NCBI RefSeq assembly: GCF_024172085.1
Contig: NZ_JAMZDZ010000001.1
Span: forward strand, 2,542,001-2,606,000
Reading direction: 5' to 3'
DNA: 64,000 bases
Source: Hamadaea flava
GTDB taxonomy: Bacteria > Actinomycetota > Actinomycetes > Mycobacteriales > Micromonosporaceae
Position 1 is the first letter of the stretch. Each line of letters opens with the position of its first letter. Made by a program: the position numbers and the translations under genes. Below the pieces are notes generated by a model. It made no database searches. It saw only the letters and a list, made by a program, of their open reading frames with translations, and had not been told where the DNA came from. Positions 1 to 7,579 of the stretch are shown in pieces.

Positions 1-1172
1 ACCAGGGGCAGGTCGTCGGCGTACCCGAGGACCTGGGAGCCGGCGTGCGTGGTGGCGGTCAACCGGCCATCCGCGCCGACCTTGAGCACCAGGGTGCTGC
101 GGTCGGGGTGGCGGGGCGGCTCCCCGCCGATCCAGACGACCGTCGCGCCTTCCACTCCGCCGTCGGCGGCCAGATGGTCGGAACCGGCGGTCTCAGCGCC
201 GTCCACGACGACGAGCACATGCGGGCCGTCGATGCTGACCTCGGTCGCCGCCGGGTTGAACCGCGGCCGGGTCGACAGCGTCTCCTCCAGCATCGCCTCC
301 AGCGCCGCCAGCGACGTGGTGACCAGCCGCAGCGCGCCCAGCGCGTCGGTGTTCTCCGGATGCGCCGCGTGCGGCAGCCACTTGACCCACTCCCAGAGGA
401 ACCTCGACTTGTCCCCGGCGCAGGCCCCGATCAGCAGGTCGTCGGGCGCGTGGAAGAACGCGGCCTGGGCGACGATCGCCCGCGCCACGTGCCGGGCCTG
501 CTCCAGATCGCCGTGCAGGTGGACCGAGGCGAACCCGTCGAGCGCCACGACGATGGGCAGCTGGTCGACCTGCCGATAGGTGCTCAGGAACCGACGCAGG
601 GCGCCCGCACTGACCGGCTCGGCCTTCTCCACCGGCACGAACGGCGGGGGCACCAGCGGCGTGGCGAGGTCCCGCGCCCCGAGGCCGAGGCGTACCTGGC
701 CGAAGTCGGGATCGGCCGCCCGCCGCTCCCACAGCCTCGAACTGTCCACAAGCGACCACAGCAGGCCCGGTTCGGGATGGCGGAAGTACTCCGCCGCCCG
801 CTGCGTCCGGATCGCCGAGCGCACCGTCCGGCGTACGCCCGCCAGCTCGAAGAGGTAACCGCGCCGCAGCTTGGTCATCTCACCCTTGCTGCTGCCGGCG
901 AAGCGGGAGAACTGCGTACCCACCATGCCCAGCATCGCCACGCCGAGCAGGCCGCCGGTGATGATGCGCAGGATGCCGCCGGAGTTGCCCGCGAACAGCA
1001 GCATCATCGCCACCGCCCCGGCCATCATCGGCAGGATCATCATCATCCGGGCGCCCATGCCGCCCTCGGGCTCAGGGATCTCGGACGGAGGTTCCAGGAC
1101 GATCTCGCCGGCGGGGAAGGGAGGTGCGTTCCGCCGCGGCCGGCGCATCCGGATCGTGGTCGCCACCGGCAC
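1..1172 (-). CDS. eccC: EccC, type VII secretion FtsK/SpoIIIE ATPase, N-terminal part (cut by window start)
   Basis: EccC is the motor ATPase of the type VII membrane complex. Only the first 390 or so of about 1,300 residues lie in the window. The family N-terminus is visible: PAGEIVLEPPSEIPE at about residue 18, then two adjacent membrane helices (about 38-80, Met/Leu/Gly-rich), then a cytosolic part with LWERRAADPDFGQVRLGLG at about 145, the usual lead into the first ATPase domain. The Walker motifs lie beyond the window. I chose a GTG at 1172 (VPVATTIRMRR); a GTG six bases downstream and an ATG at the ninth codon are alternatives, and no strong ribosome site is seen. It is divergent from eccD with about 60 bp between, so a shared promoter region is likely. 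Confidence 0.93.
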   Translation of the reverse strand, partial: MPVATTIRMRRPRRNAPPFPAGEIVLEPPSEIPEPEGGMGARMMMILPMMAGAVAMMLLFAGNSGGILRIITGGLLGVAMLGMVGTQFSRFAGSSKGEMTKLRRGYLFELAGVRRTVRSAIRTQRAAEYFRHPEPGLLWSLVDSSRLWERRAADPDFGQVRLGLGARDLATPLVPPPFVPVEKAEPVSAGALRRFLSTYRQVDQLPIVVALDGFASVHLHGDLEQARHVARAIVAQAAFFHAPDDLLIGACAGDKSRFLWEWVKWLPHAAHPENTDALGALRLVTTSLAALEAMLEETLSTRPRFNPAATEVSIDGPHVLVVVDGAETAGSDHLAADGGVEGATVVWIGGEPPRHPDRSTLVLKVGADGRLTATTHAGSQVLGYADDLPL

Positions 1173-1234
1173 ATGATAGTGACGAGGGGACCGATCTTGT
1201 CTATTGTGAACGCCGTTGCCGGGGAGGACGGTCC

Positions 1235-2611
1235 ATGGTGGAACAGACAGGACTGGCGCGGATCATCGTCATCGCCCCGCATCGGCGGGTGGAGATGGCG
1301 GTCCCCGAACACGTCCCCCTTGCCGGCGTGCTCCCGGCGGTGCTCCGGCACGCGGGTCGCACCCTGGCCGAGGACGGTGTCGACCACGGCGGCTGGGTGC
1401 TGCGGCGGGTCGACGGCGGCCGGCTCGACCCGGCCCGGTCGCTGGCCGCGCAGGAGGTCTTCGACGGCGAAACCCTCGTCCTCGCGCCCCGGAACCAGCA
1501 CTGGCCCGAGCCCGCCTTCGACGACGTGGCCGAGGCCATCGCCGAACGGGCCGGCCGGCTCGGTCTGGTGTGGAGCGCCGGGGCCACCGTGCGCGCCGGG
1601 TGGTGGGCCGCCGCCGTCGTGCTCGCCGCCGGCCTCATACTGACCGCGGTCACCCCGGCGAGCTGGCAGTCCGGCCTGGCCGCCCTGGCCGTGGCGGCCG
1701 TCCTGCTCGGCGCGGCGGTGATCGACGAGCGGCTCGATCCGGGTGCCTCGGCGGCCCGCCTGACCGCCCCGTTCGCCATGCTTTACGCCGCGCTCGGTGC
1801 GGTCCTGGTCAGCGCGCCCAGCCCCGACGACCTGTTGCGCCCCTGGCCGCTGACCGCCGGGCTCGCCGGGCTGCTGCTCGCCGCCGCGATCGGCCGGGCG
1901 CTGATCCGTGACGACGTCTTCTTCACCGCCGGAGCCACCTTCGGCGCCTGCCTCGGCATCGTCGCGCTGCTCAACGCGACCGAGATGGCCACTGTGGAGG
2001 GATCGGCCGCTGTCGTGGGTGGACTGACCGCGATGACGCTGATGACGGTCCCCCGGTGGGCGATGGCCGTCGGCGGTGTGCCGACCCCACCCGTGCCCAC
2101 CCTGACCGGTCAGGCCGAGGCCGCCAACCCGCCCGCCGACGTGCTCAACGAAGCGGTCCGGCGCTCGGATCGCCTGCTCACCGGTCTGCTCGGCGGCGCG
2201 TGCGCCACCCTCGCCGCGTGCGTACTGCTCCTGATGGCCCACCCCAGCCCCAGCGGGGTCGCGCTGATCGGAGCGCTCGGGCTCATCTGCGCGCTGCGAT
2301 CCCGGGCTTTCGCCGCTGTCCGGCATCGCGTACCGCTGCTGGCCGTGGGGCTGCTGTCTGTCGTGAGTCTCCTTTGGTACGCCTGGAGCAGCATCGGCGG
2401 CACCGCGGGCGCGACCGCGGCGGTGGTGGCCGCCGGGCTGACCTTCGCGCTCGCGGCGCTCGCGGCCGGACGGCGGTTCTCCCGGCGCACGCCGTCGCCG
2501 CATCTCGGGCGGCTGGGCGACTGGTCGGCCTTCCTGGCGACGGCCGCGGTGCCGATCCTGGCCGCGCTCGTCCTCGGTCTGTTCGGCTTCATGCGTGGAC
2601 TGGGCGGCTGA
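1235..2611 (+). CDS. eccD: EccD, type VII secretion integral membrane protein
   Basis: 458 residues. The first ~90 residues form the YukD-like ubiquitin fold of EccD (IIVIAPHRRVEMAVPE, then LPAVLRHAGRTL and WVLRRVDGG). About eleven hydrophobic helices follow from residue 110 to the end. EccD lines the membrane channel of the ESX complex together with EccB and EccC. The ATG at 1235 has a GGGGAGG ribosome site 8 bp upstream; the open frame extends further 5' but has no family similarity there. The stop lies 2 bp before the eccB start, so the two are cotranslated. Confidence 0.93.
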   Translation: MVEQTGLARIIVIAPHRRVEMAVPEHVPLAGVLPAVLRHAGRTLAEDGVDHGGWVLRRVDGGRLDPARSLAAQEVFDGETLVLAPRNQHWPEPAFDDVAEAIAERAGRLGLVWSAGATVRAGWWAAAVVLAAGLILTAVTPASWQSGLAALAVAAVLLGAAVIDERLDPGASAARLTAPFAMLYAALGAVLVSAPSPDDLLRPWPLTAGLAGLLLAAAIGRALIRDDVFFTAGATFGACLGIVALLNATEMATVEGSAAVVGGLTAMTLMTVPRWAMAVGGVPTPPVPTLTGQAEAANPPADVLNEAVRRSDRLLTGLLGGACATLAACVLLLMAHPSPSGVALIGALGLICALRSRAFAAVRHRVPLLAVGLLSVVSLLWYAWSSIGGTAGATAAVVAAGLTFALAALAAGRRFSRRTPSPHLGRLGDWSAFLATAAVPILAALVLGLFGFMRGLGG

Positions 2612-2613
2612 CG

Positions 2614-4014
2614 ATGCTCAGCCGACGCGATCTGATCCAGTCCCGGCAGTACCTGCACCAGCGCCAGATCAAGGCGATGGTGGCGCACCGGCCCGATCCG
2701 CTCGACTGGGCGGGCCGCGCGGCGGGCGGGACTATCTTCGCCGGCATCATGCTGCTGGCGATCGCGCTCGGCGCGACCGCCGTCATCGGCCTGATCTTCC
2801 CCAGCGGCAGCAAGGCTTGGCAGAGCTGCGAGTCGGTGATCGTCGAGAAGGAATCGGGCGCGCCCTACGTGTGCGATCTGGCGTCCCGGACGCTCTACCC
2901 GGTGGCGAACTACGCCTCGGCCGCCCTGATCCTGGGTCGCAGCGACTCGGTGAAGGTCGCCCGCGCCTCATTGACCTGGCCGAAGGGCACCCTGCTCGGC
3001 CTGCCCGGAGCGCCCAGCGATCTCGTGCCCGCCAAGGCCTACCTCACCGGTTCGTGGAACCTGTGCACCGCCACCCGGAAGGACTCCGCCGGGCGGCCCG
3101 CCGCGGTGACCATCGTGCTGGCCGGTGCGCAGCCGACCGGGGCGATCGCGCTGGGTGAGAGCGCGGTGCTGCTCGCCGGGCCGGACGGGACCCGCTACGT
3201 CCTGTGGTCCGGCCGTCGTTACCCCGTACGCGAGCCGCAGTACGTCCTGCCCGCGCTGGGCTTCTCCGTCCAACAGGGACTCCCTGTGGGCGACGCGTGG
3301 CTGGCCCCGATCCCGCTCGGGGCGGCGCTCGGCCCGATCGACGTCGTGGGTCTCGGCGAACCGGCCCCGAAGCTGGACGGCGTCAAGGTCGGGCAGATCG
3401 TCCGGGTGGGCGACCGCGCGTACCTGGCCCGGCGCGAGGGCCTGCAAGAGATCACACCCCTGCAGAGCGCGCTGATCCGCGGCGTACGCGGCGAGCCGGC
3501 CACGCTGGATCCCGGTCGCCTCGCCGGCGTCGAGATCATGCAGCCCATGGCGTTCGCCGGGACCGCGCCGCCCCGGGAGATCCCGAAGTTCGCCTCCCTC
3601 GGCGACGATGGCATCGTTTGTGCCAATATCTTGGGCGACGAGCTGTCTCTGACGACCGGCGGCAGCCTCCCGCCCCGGGCGGCCATGGTCGCGCCCCGGC
3701 GGGCGTCCGGCCGCGGCGGCATGCCCCTCGCCGACGCCGTCCTGATGGAACCCGGACACGCCGTCATGGTCCGATCGATGGCCAGCTCAGGGGCGACCGG
3801 CGGGCCGCTCATGTTGATCAGCGACCTCGGAGTGCGGCACGCGGTCCCGGATGATCAGACCGCCGTGGCCCTCGGGTACGCCGGAACCCCGGTCCTCCTG
3901 CCGTCGTCCCTATTGGACCGGTTGTCCGAAGGCATCGCGCTTGACCCACAAGCCGCCCGCCAGGCAGCGGTAACGGCAATGTCACCTGTGGACACTTCTC
4001 GGCCCCGGCCGTAG
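2614..4014 (+). CDS. eccB: EccB, type VII secretion membrane/periplasmic protein
   Basis: 466 residues. It begins MLSRRDLIQSRQYLHQRQIK, the cytosolic tail typical of EccB, has one membrane helix at about 37-62, and continues as a large extracytoplasmic beta-repeat domain. Cysteines at about 72 and 87 (SCESV, YVCD) and two further Cys at LCTATR and VCANIL probably form disulfides. EccB is a core subunit of the ESX membrane complex. The ATG follows the eccD stop by 2 bp. The C-terminus is Ala/Pro-rich and ends before a 97-bp gap preceding the WXG100 pair. Confidence 0.93.
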   Translation: MLSRRDLIQSRQYLHQRQIKAMVAHRPDPLDWAGRAAGGTIFAGIMLLAIALGATAVIGLIFPSGSKAWQSCESVIVEKESGAPYVCDLASRTLYPVANYASAALILGRSDSVKVARASLTWPKGTLLGLPGAPSDLVPAKAYLTGSWNLCTATRKDSAGRPAAVTIVLAGAQPTGAIALGESAVLLAGPDGTRYVLWSGRRYPVREPQYVLPALGFSVQQGLPVGDAWLAPIPLGAALGPIDVVGLGEPAPKLDGVKVGQIVRVGDRAYLARREGLQEITPLQSALIRGVRGEPATLDPGRLAGVEIMQPMAFAGTAPPREIPKFASLGDDGIVCANILGDELSLTTGGSLPPRAAMVAPRRASGRGGMPLADAVLMEPGHAVMVRSMASSGATGGPLMLISDLGVRHAVPDDQTAVALGYAGTPVLLPSSLLDRLSEGIALDPQAARQAAVTAMSPVDTSRPRP

Positions 4015-4111
4015 CCGATATCGTTTACGCCACACCACGGGGCGCAGCGGCGGACGCGCGTTCGGGGCTCACACTCCCCACCCAGGGGGAACGCCACGAT
4101 GGGAGGCAGGC

Positions 4112-4435
4112 ATGGCAGTACAGCTCAGTATCGAGGATCTAGCGCGGGCCACGACCCAGATCAACACGACGTACGACCACCTGAACACGATCCAGACCGC
4201 GCTGGTGAACAAGCTTCAGGCCCTGTACGGCGACGGCTGGAAGGGCACGGCGTCCACCAAGTTCAACCTCGTGTACAACGCGTACGACGCGGCCGTCGAG
4301 AAGATCTACGAATCGCTCCGGCTGCTGGGTGAACTCATCCAGAAGGGCAACCAGACTTACGACACGAGCGAGCTCGACCGCGAGAAGATGATCGACCTGC
4401 CGGATGTCGGCCTGATCGGGACCACGCTGGGCTGA
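4112..4435 (+). CDS. WXG100-family ESAT-6-like secreted protein
   Basis: 107 residues forming two predicted helices separated by a GWKGTAS turn (W-x-G, about residues 44-46), the hallmark of WXG100 substrates. After the second helix comes YDTSE, which fits the YxxxD/E export signal of type VII substrates. It sits 10 bp before a second WXG100 gene; such pairs normally form a heterodimer that is recognised by EccC. A GGAGGCAGGC ribosome site lies just upstream of the ATG. A shorter open frame starting at 4099 overlaps it and is a shadow. Confidence 0.92.
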   Translation: MAVQLSIEDLARATTQINTTYDHLNTIQTALVNKLQALYGDGWKGTASTKFNLVYNAYDAAVEKIYESLRLLGELIQKGNQTYDTSELDREKMIDLPDVGLIGTTLG

Positions 4436-4445
4436 GGGAGCTGAC

Positions 4446-4754
4446 ATGGGTTACGAAGACGTCATTCGCTATGAGTTCGACACCATCGACACCGGCGTCG
4501 CCGCCATGCGGCAGGCGTCCGAGGACGTGCTCGACGAGCTGAACCGGCTCAGGACGCAGCTGGCCGACATCCTCTCCCGCTGGGAGGGCGACGCCGACGC
4601 CACCTACGTCGATGTCAAGCAGGACTGGGACCAGGCGCAGCAGCTGCTGAACTACGCCCACAGCGAGATCGCCACCAGCGTGTCCAAGGTGAACACCAAC
4701 ATGCAGGACACCGAGCAGCAGGTGGTCAGCATCCTGCGTTCGCACACGCTCTGA
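4446..4754 (+). CDS. WXG100-family ESAT-6/CFP-10-like protein, partner of the preceding gene
   Basis: 102 residues, helix-turn-helix with RWEGDADATY at about 38-47 supplying the W-x-G turn. YAHSE in the second helix matches the YxxxD/E pattern, although it is not at the extreme C-terminus. The ATG is preceded by GAGGGAGCTGAC. It probably dimerises with the product 10 bp upstream. The transcript ends at a strong hairpin 27 bp downstream, which closes the eccD-eccB-esx unit. Confidence 0.92.
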   Translation: MGYEDVIRYEFDTIDTGVAAMRQASEDVLDELNRLRTQLADILSRWEGDADATYVDVKQDWDQAQQLLNYAHSEIATSVSKVNTNMQDTEQQVVSILRSHTL

Positions 4755-4780
4755 CGCGTCCCTGCCTTATCGATTCGACC

Positions 4781-4806
4781 GCCGCCGTGGGTACGCCCAC
4801 GGCGGC
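4781..4806 (+). terminator. Hairpin terminator after the WXG100 pair
   Basis: Perfect 11-bp inverted repeat (GCCGCCGTGGG / CCCACGGCGGC) around a TACG loop, followed by a weakly T-rich stretch. It sits between the plus-strand esx pair and the minus-strand immunity gene whose stop is at 4920, so it may work in both directions. Confidence 0.75.
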
Positions 4807-4919
4807 TTCGTCGTCCTGATCGACCGCCCGCACAAACCGCGATGGCGTGATCTCCGGACGCCCACGTACGCATCCGCGCCACCGATACGTGGCCCCACTG
4901 CCGAAGATCACCAGGCGCG

Positions 4920-5576
4920 TCAGACGGTGCGGCCCAGAACCCGGGCCAGTGCCTGATCGAAGTCGTCGCCGAGCGGCTGGACGACGTCCCCGTCGCGTCG
5001 GAAGACGCCGCCGGCGGCGTCGACGATCAGCTCAGCCTTGCCCATGCGGGCCACGACCAGGGCCGGCCGACCGTCATGCTCGAACAACCGGACCGGTTCG
5101 GTCGCCGACGGTGACGTCGGCTCGAAGGCGAGGCCGATGGCGGTCATCCGCAACGCGGCGAACTCCCGCAAAACCATCCTGATCGGATCGGGCAGCGGCG
5201 TACCGGATGGGGCGCAACGGCTCCACCACCGGTCCACTGCGGACGCCGCGTCGCGGCCGGGTCGCCAGCCCGCGAGCCGCAGGAGCGCCAGCGTCTGCGG
5301 CGAGAACCGGTCGGCCGCGCGGCGTACGGCCCGATAGGCGTCGGCGACCGCCTCGGGGGGCAGCGCCGACCACACCGTCACCGCACCCGTGTCGCCGTCG
5401 ATGATCGCCCGCACGTGGGCGTCGAGGATGATGCCGTCCTCGGGCCCGTACTCCGGGGTGTCCCGGCCGACGACGTAGCCGAGTTCGAACGGGTGCAACC
5501 AGATCTGCGACTCCGGGTGATAACCCCGCGCCCAATTCTGGGCGATGTCCCGGGCCTGCTCCTCGGTGACGTTCAC
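4920..5576 (-). CDS. Candidate immunity protein, YrhB-like plus SUKH-3-like domains
   Basis: 218 residues, apparently two domains. Residues 1-80 (EEQARDIAQNWARG, then a predicted beta-rich part) resemble the YrhB immunity-type domain. Residues 90-210 resemble SUKH-3 (LRLAGWRPGRDA, a WW-containing helix, then VLREFAALRM). SUKH proteins neutralise polymorphic toxins. The start is the GTG at 5576, overlapping the mycosin stop as GTGA with GGAGG 7 bp upstream, so translation is coupled to the mycosin. A GTG 21 bp upstream is possible but lies inside mycP. Placement in a type VII locus that encodes a giant toxin-like protein supports immunity, but the partner toxin is inferred. The domain calls rest on motif recognition only. 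Confidence 0.62.
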   Translation of the reverse strand: MNVTEEQARDIAQNWARGYHPESQIWLHPFELGYVVGRDTPEYGPEDGIILDAHVRAIIDGDTGAVTVWSALPPEAVADAYRAVRRAADRFSPQTLALLRLAGWRPGRDAASAVDRWWSRCAPSGTPLPDPIRMVLREFAALRMTAIGLAFEPTSPSATEPVRLFEHDGRPALVVARMGKAELIVDAAGGVFRRDGDVVQPLGDDFDQALARVLGRTV

Positions 5577-6718
5577 ACCGGCCTCCGCTCGTTCCACGCC
5601 AACGCCATCCGGCGGCGCAACCGCCGCAGCACGACGACCGCGATCACCACCACCGTCCCGATCGCGCAGGCCGCCGCCACGATCGGCCCCACGCCCACCG
5701 CCGGTCGCGTCTTGGCCTGCGGCGACGGCATCCGCTCGGGGGCTACTGGAGCCACCTCGGTCAGCGGCTCGCTCAAGGCTCGCACCGGGTTGACGATCCC
5801 GTCACCGTACGCCGAACCACGGCCCATGGCCGGATCGGCAGTGGCGGCCAACCGGGCGGCCACCTGCGCCCCGGACAGGTCCGGCCGGTGCGCCCGGACC
5901 AACGCGGCCACGCCCGCCACGACCGCCGACGCCAGATCCGACCCTCCGTTGTAGATGGTGTGCCCGCGAGCCGGCGTCGACGTCGTCATCTTCTCCCCCG
6001 GCGCGGCCAGGTCGACCATCGCGCCGGTGCGGGCCTGCGTACCGGCCACGCCGGTGGCGGCGATCGCGTTCACCCCGATCACCCCGTCGTACGCCGCCGG
6101 GAAGTAGCCGTCGTCGCCCTCCCCGGTGGCGGCCACCACCACGACGTCCCGGGCGATCGCCCGCCCGACAGCGGCCCGGACGGCCGGACTGTCGCCGGTC
6201 AGGGTGAACGCGACGACGATGACGCGGGCGCCGTTCGCCACCGCCCAATCGACGCCGGCCCCGACGATCGACGGGTCGACGTCGTCCTCGACCCGCTCCA
6301 TGACGCGTACAGGCAGGATGTGAGCTTGGGGGGCCACTCCGGCGAACCCGACCGAGGCATCGCGCCGCGCGGCGATCAGTCCGGCGACGCCGGTCCCGTG
6401 GCCGGTGCAGTCGACGCGACCGTCACCGCCGTCGACGAAGTCGCGGCCGGGCAGCACCGCGGACGCGAGCTGCGGATGCCGCCGGTCCACCCCGGTGTCG
6501 AGCACGGCCACCCGCACCCCGGCGCCCTCGTTGGCCAGCGGCCAAGCCTGCTCCAGGTTCAGCCAATGCTGTGCCCACGGCAACGCGGGGACGGCCTGGA
6601 CACCCTCGGCCCGCCCGCGGGAGCAGGGAGCGGCCGCCTGAGCCGGCTGACCGGGCAGCGCGAGGCCGGTGAGGCCCGCGAGGAGACCGGCGAGAAACGC
6701 GTGGTACGCACGACGCAC
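5573..6718 (-). CDS. mycP: Mycosin (subtilisin-family MycP) with altered active site
   Basis: About 381 residues from the GTG at 6718, which gives a clean signal peptide (RR, hydrophobic core, AQA-A). An ATG at 6754 would add 12 residues. The fold is S8 protease with a C-terminal membrane helix (about 335-360, IVAAACAIGTVVVIAVVVL) and a basic tail, as in mycosins. Catalytic Asp (VAVLDTGVD, D74) and His (GHGTGVAG, H107) are present. The position of the nucleophile in GTSxAxP reads GSDLASA (D261), and the oxyanion Asn of AAGN reads ATGE (E200). It is therefore probably proteolytically dead. Mycosins are also needed structurally for ESX complex stability in mycobacteria, which would still allow a function. 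Confidence 0.88.
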   Translation of the reverse strand: MRRAYHAFLAGLLAGLTGLALPGQPAQAAAPCSRGRAEGVQAVPALPWAQHWLNLEQAWPLANEGAGVRVAVLDTGVDRRHPQLASAVLPGRDFVDGGDGRVDCTGHGTGVAGLIAARRDASVGFAGVAPQAHILPVRVMERVEDDVDPSIVGAGVDWAVANGARVIVVAFTLTGDSPAVRAAVGRAIARDVVVVAATGEGDDGYFPAAYDGVIGVNAIAATGVAGTQARTGAMVDLAAPGEKMTTSTPARGHTIYNGGSDLASAVVAGVAALVRAHRPDLSGAQVAARLAATADPAMGRGSAYGDGIVNPVRALSEPLTEVAPVAPERMPSPQAKTRPAVGVGPIVAAACAIGTVVVIAVVVLRRLRRRMALAWNERRPV

Positions 6719-6816
6719 CGCACGATCTTCCCACCGATCTGGACTGTCCACCATGGTCGGCGCATGTGGACGATCAAGTATCGCTTTCGAAACGTTTCCC
6801 GGTTACCGTTGGATGC

Positions 6817-7230
6817 ATGGCGGCCGATCGGGAAATGGTGGAGGCCATGCGGTCGCGTGCCGAGACCCTGCGGTCGCAGGTGGAGCGCGCGACGGCCGGC
6901 TTCGACTCGGTCATGGCGCAGCTGCGGTCGGTCGAGGTGACCGCGGTCTCCGCCGACCGGCTCGTCACGGTCGTGGTCGGCGCCGACGGCAAGCTCCGGT
7001 CGTTGCGGCTGGACCCGGGCATCTATCACCAGCCTGATTCGGCCGAACTGGCGGCCACGATCGAGGAGACGATCCGCGTCGCCGGCGACGCCGCCCAACA
7101 GCGCATGGTCGAACTGTGTGAACCGCTGCTGCCACCCGAGCTCGTCGGCCAGAAGGACTTCACCGGCAGCCCGGAACAGCTCCTGGAATCCATCACCGGC
7201 GGGTTCGCCGACATCCTGCGGAAGGGCTGA
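6817..7230 (+). CDS. YbaB/EbfC-family small protein of the ESX locus
   Basis: 137 residues. A long N-terminal helix (MVEAMRSRAETLRSQVERA) leads into the YbaB-like core TAVSADRLVTVVVGADG and LRSLRLDPGIY, followed by a second helix. YbaB proteins bind DNA nonspecifically, but paralogues in actinobacterial ESX loci are often found beside WXG100 genes with no proven role. I chose the ATG at 6817. There is no clear ribosome site, so the mRNA may be leaderless. A TTTCGAAA palindrome lies about 25 bp upstream. It is divergent from mycP and 4 bp upstream of the next gene. Confidence 0.75.
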   Translation: MAADREMVEAMRSRAETLRSQVERATAGFDSVMAQLRSVEVTAVSADRLVTVVVGADGKLRSLRLDPGIYHQPDSAELAATIEETIRVAGDAAQQRMVELCEPLLPPELVGQKDFTGSPEQLLESITGGFADILRKG

Positions 7231-7234
7231 AGCG

Positions 7235-7555
7235 ATGGCTGATCTGACCGACATCCCCGATCCCGAGGGTGCCAAGAACGCCGCCCACCGGCTGAACTCC
7301 GCGCTGGGAAATCTGGACGACGTGGTGTCCGAGGCGTTGAACCTCGTCCAGACGATGGAGGCGCAATCGCCGCTGTTCGGCGACGACGAGGGCGGACGGA
7401 GGTTCCGGTCGAACTACACCACCTCGGCCACCCAGATCACCGAGTCCACCCGGACGCTGGCGGAGGGCCTGAGCACGGTGGGCGCCGCGGTGAACAAGGC
7501 GATCAACGGCAGCACGACCGCCGAGGACGACAACACCCGCGCCATCCCCGCCTGA
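7235..7555 (+). CDS. Small helical WXG100-like/EspC-like protein
   Basis: 106 residues, two long helices separated by SPLFGDDEGGRRFRSNY. The canonical Trp of W-x-G is missing (the turn carries FGDDEGG), and the C-terminus is acidic and flexible. The start is 4 bp after the YbaB stop and the giant gene follows 24 bp later. This is the usual position of a substrate or small chaperone cosecreted with a large type VII toxin (Lap/EspC-like roles in other systems). The family assignment is by shape and position, not by a strong motif. Confidence 0.68.
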   Translation: MADLTDIPDPEGAKNAAHRLNSALGNLDDVVSEALNLVQTMEAQSPLFGDDEGGRRFRSNYTTSATQITESTRTLAEGLSTVGAAVNKAINGSTTAEDDNTRAIPA

Positions 7556-7579
7556 CCCGGCTAGACCGGGGCGGGCGCC

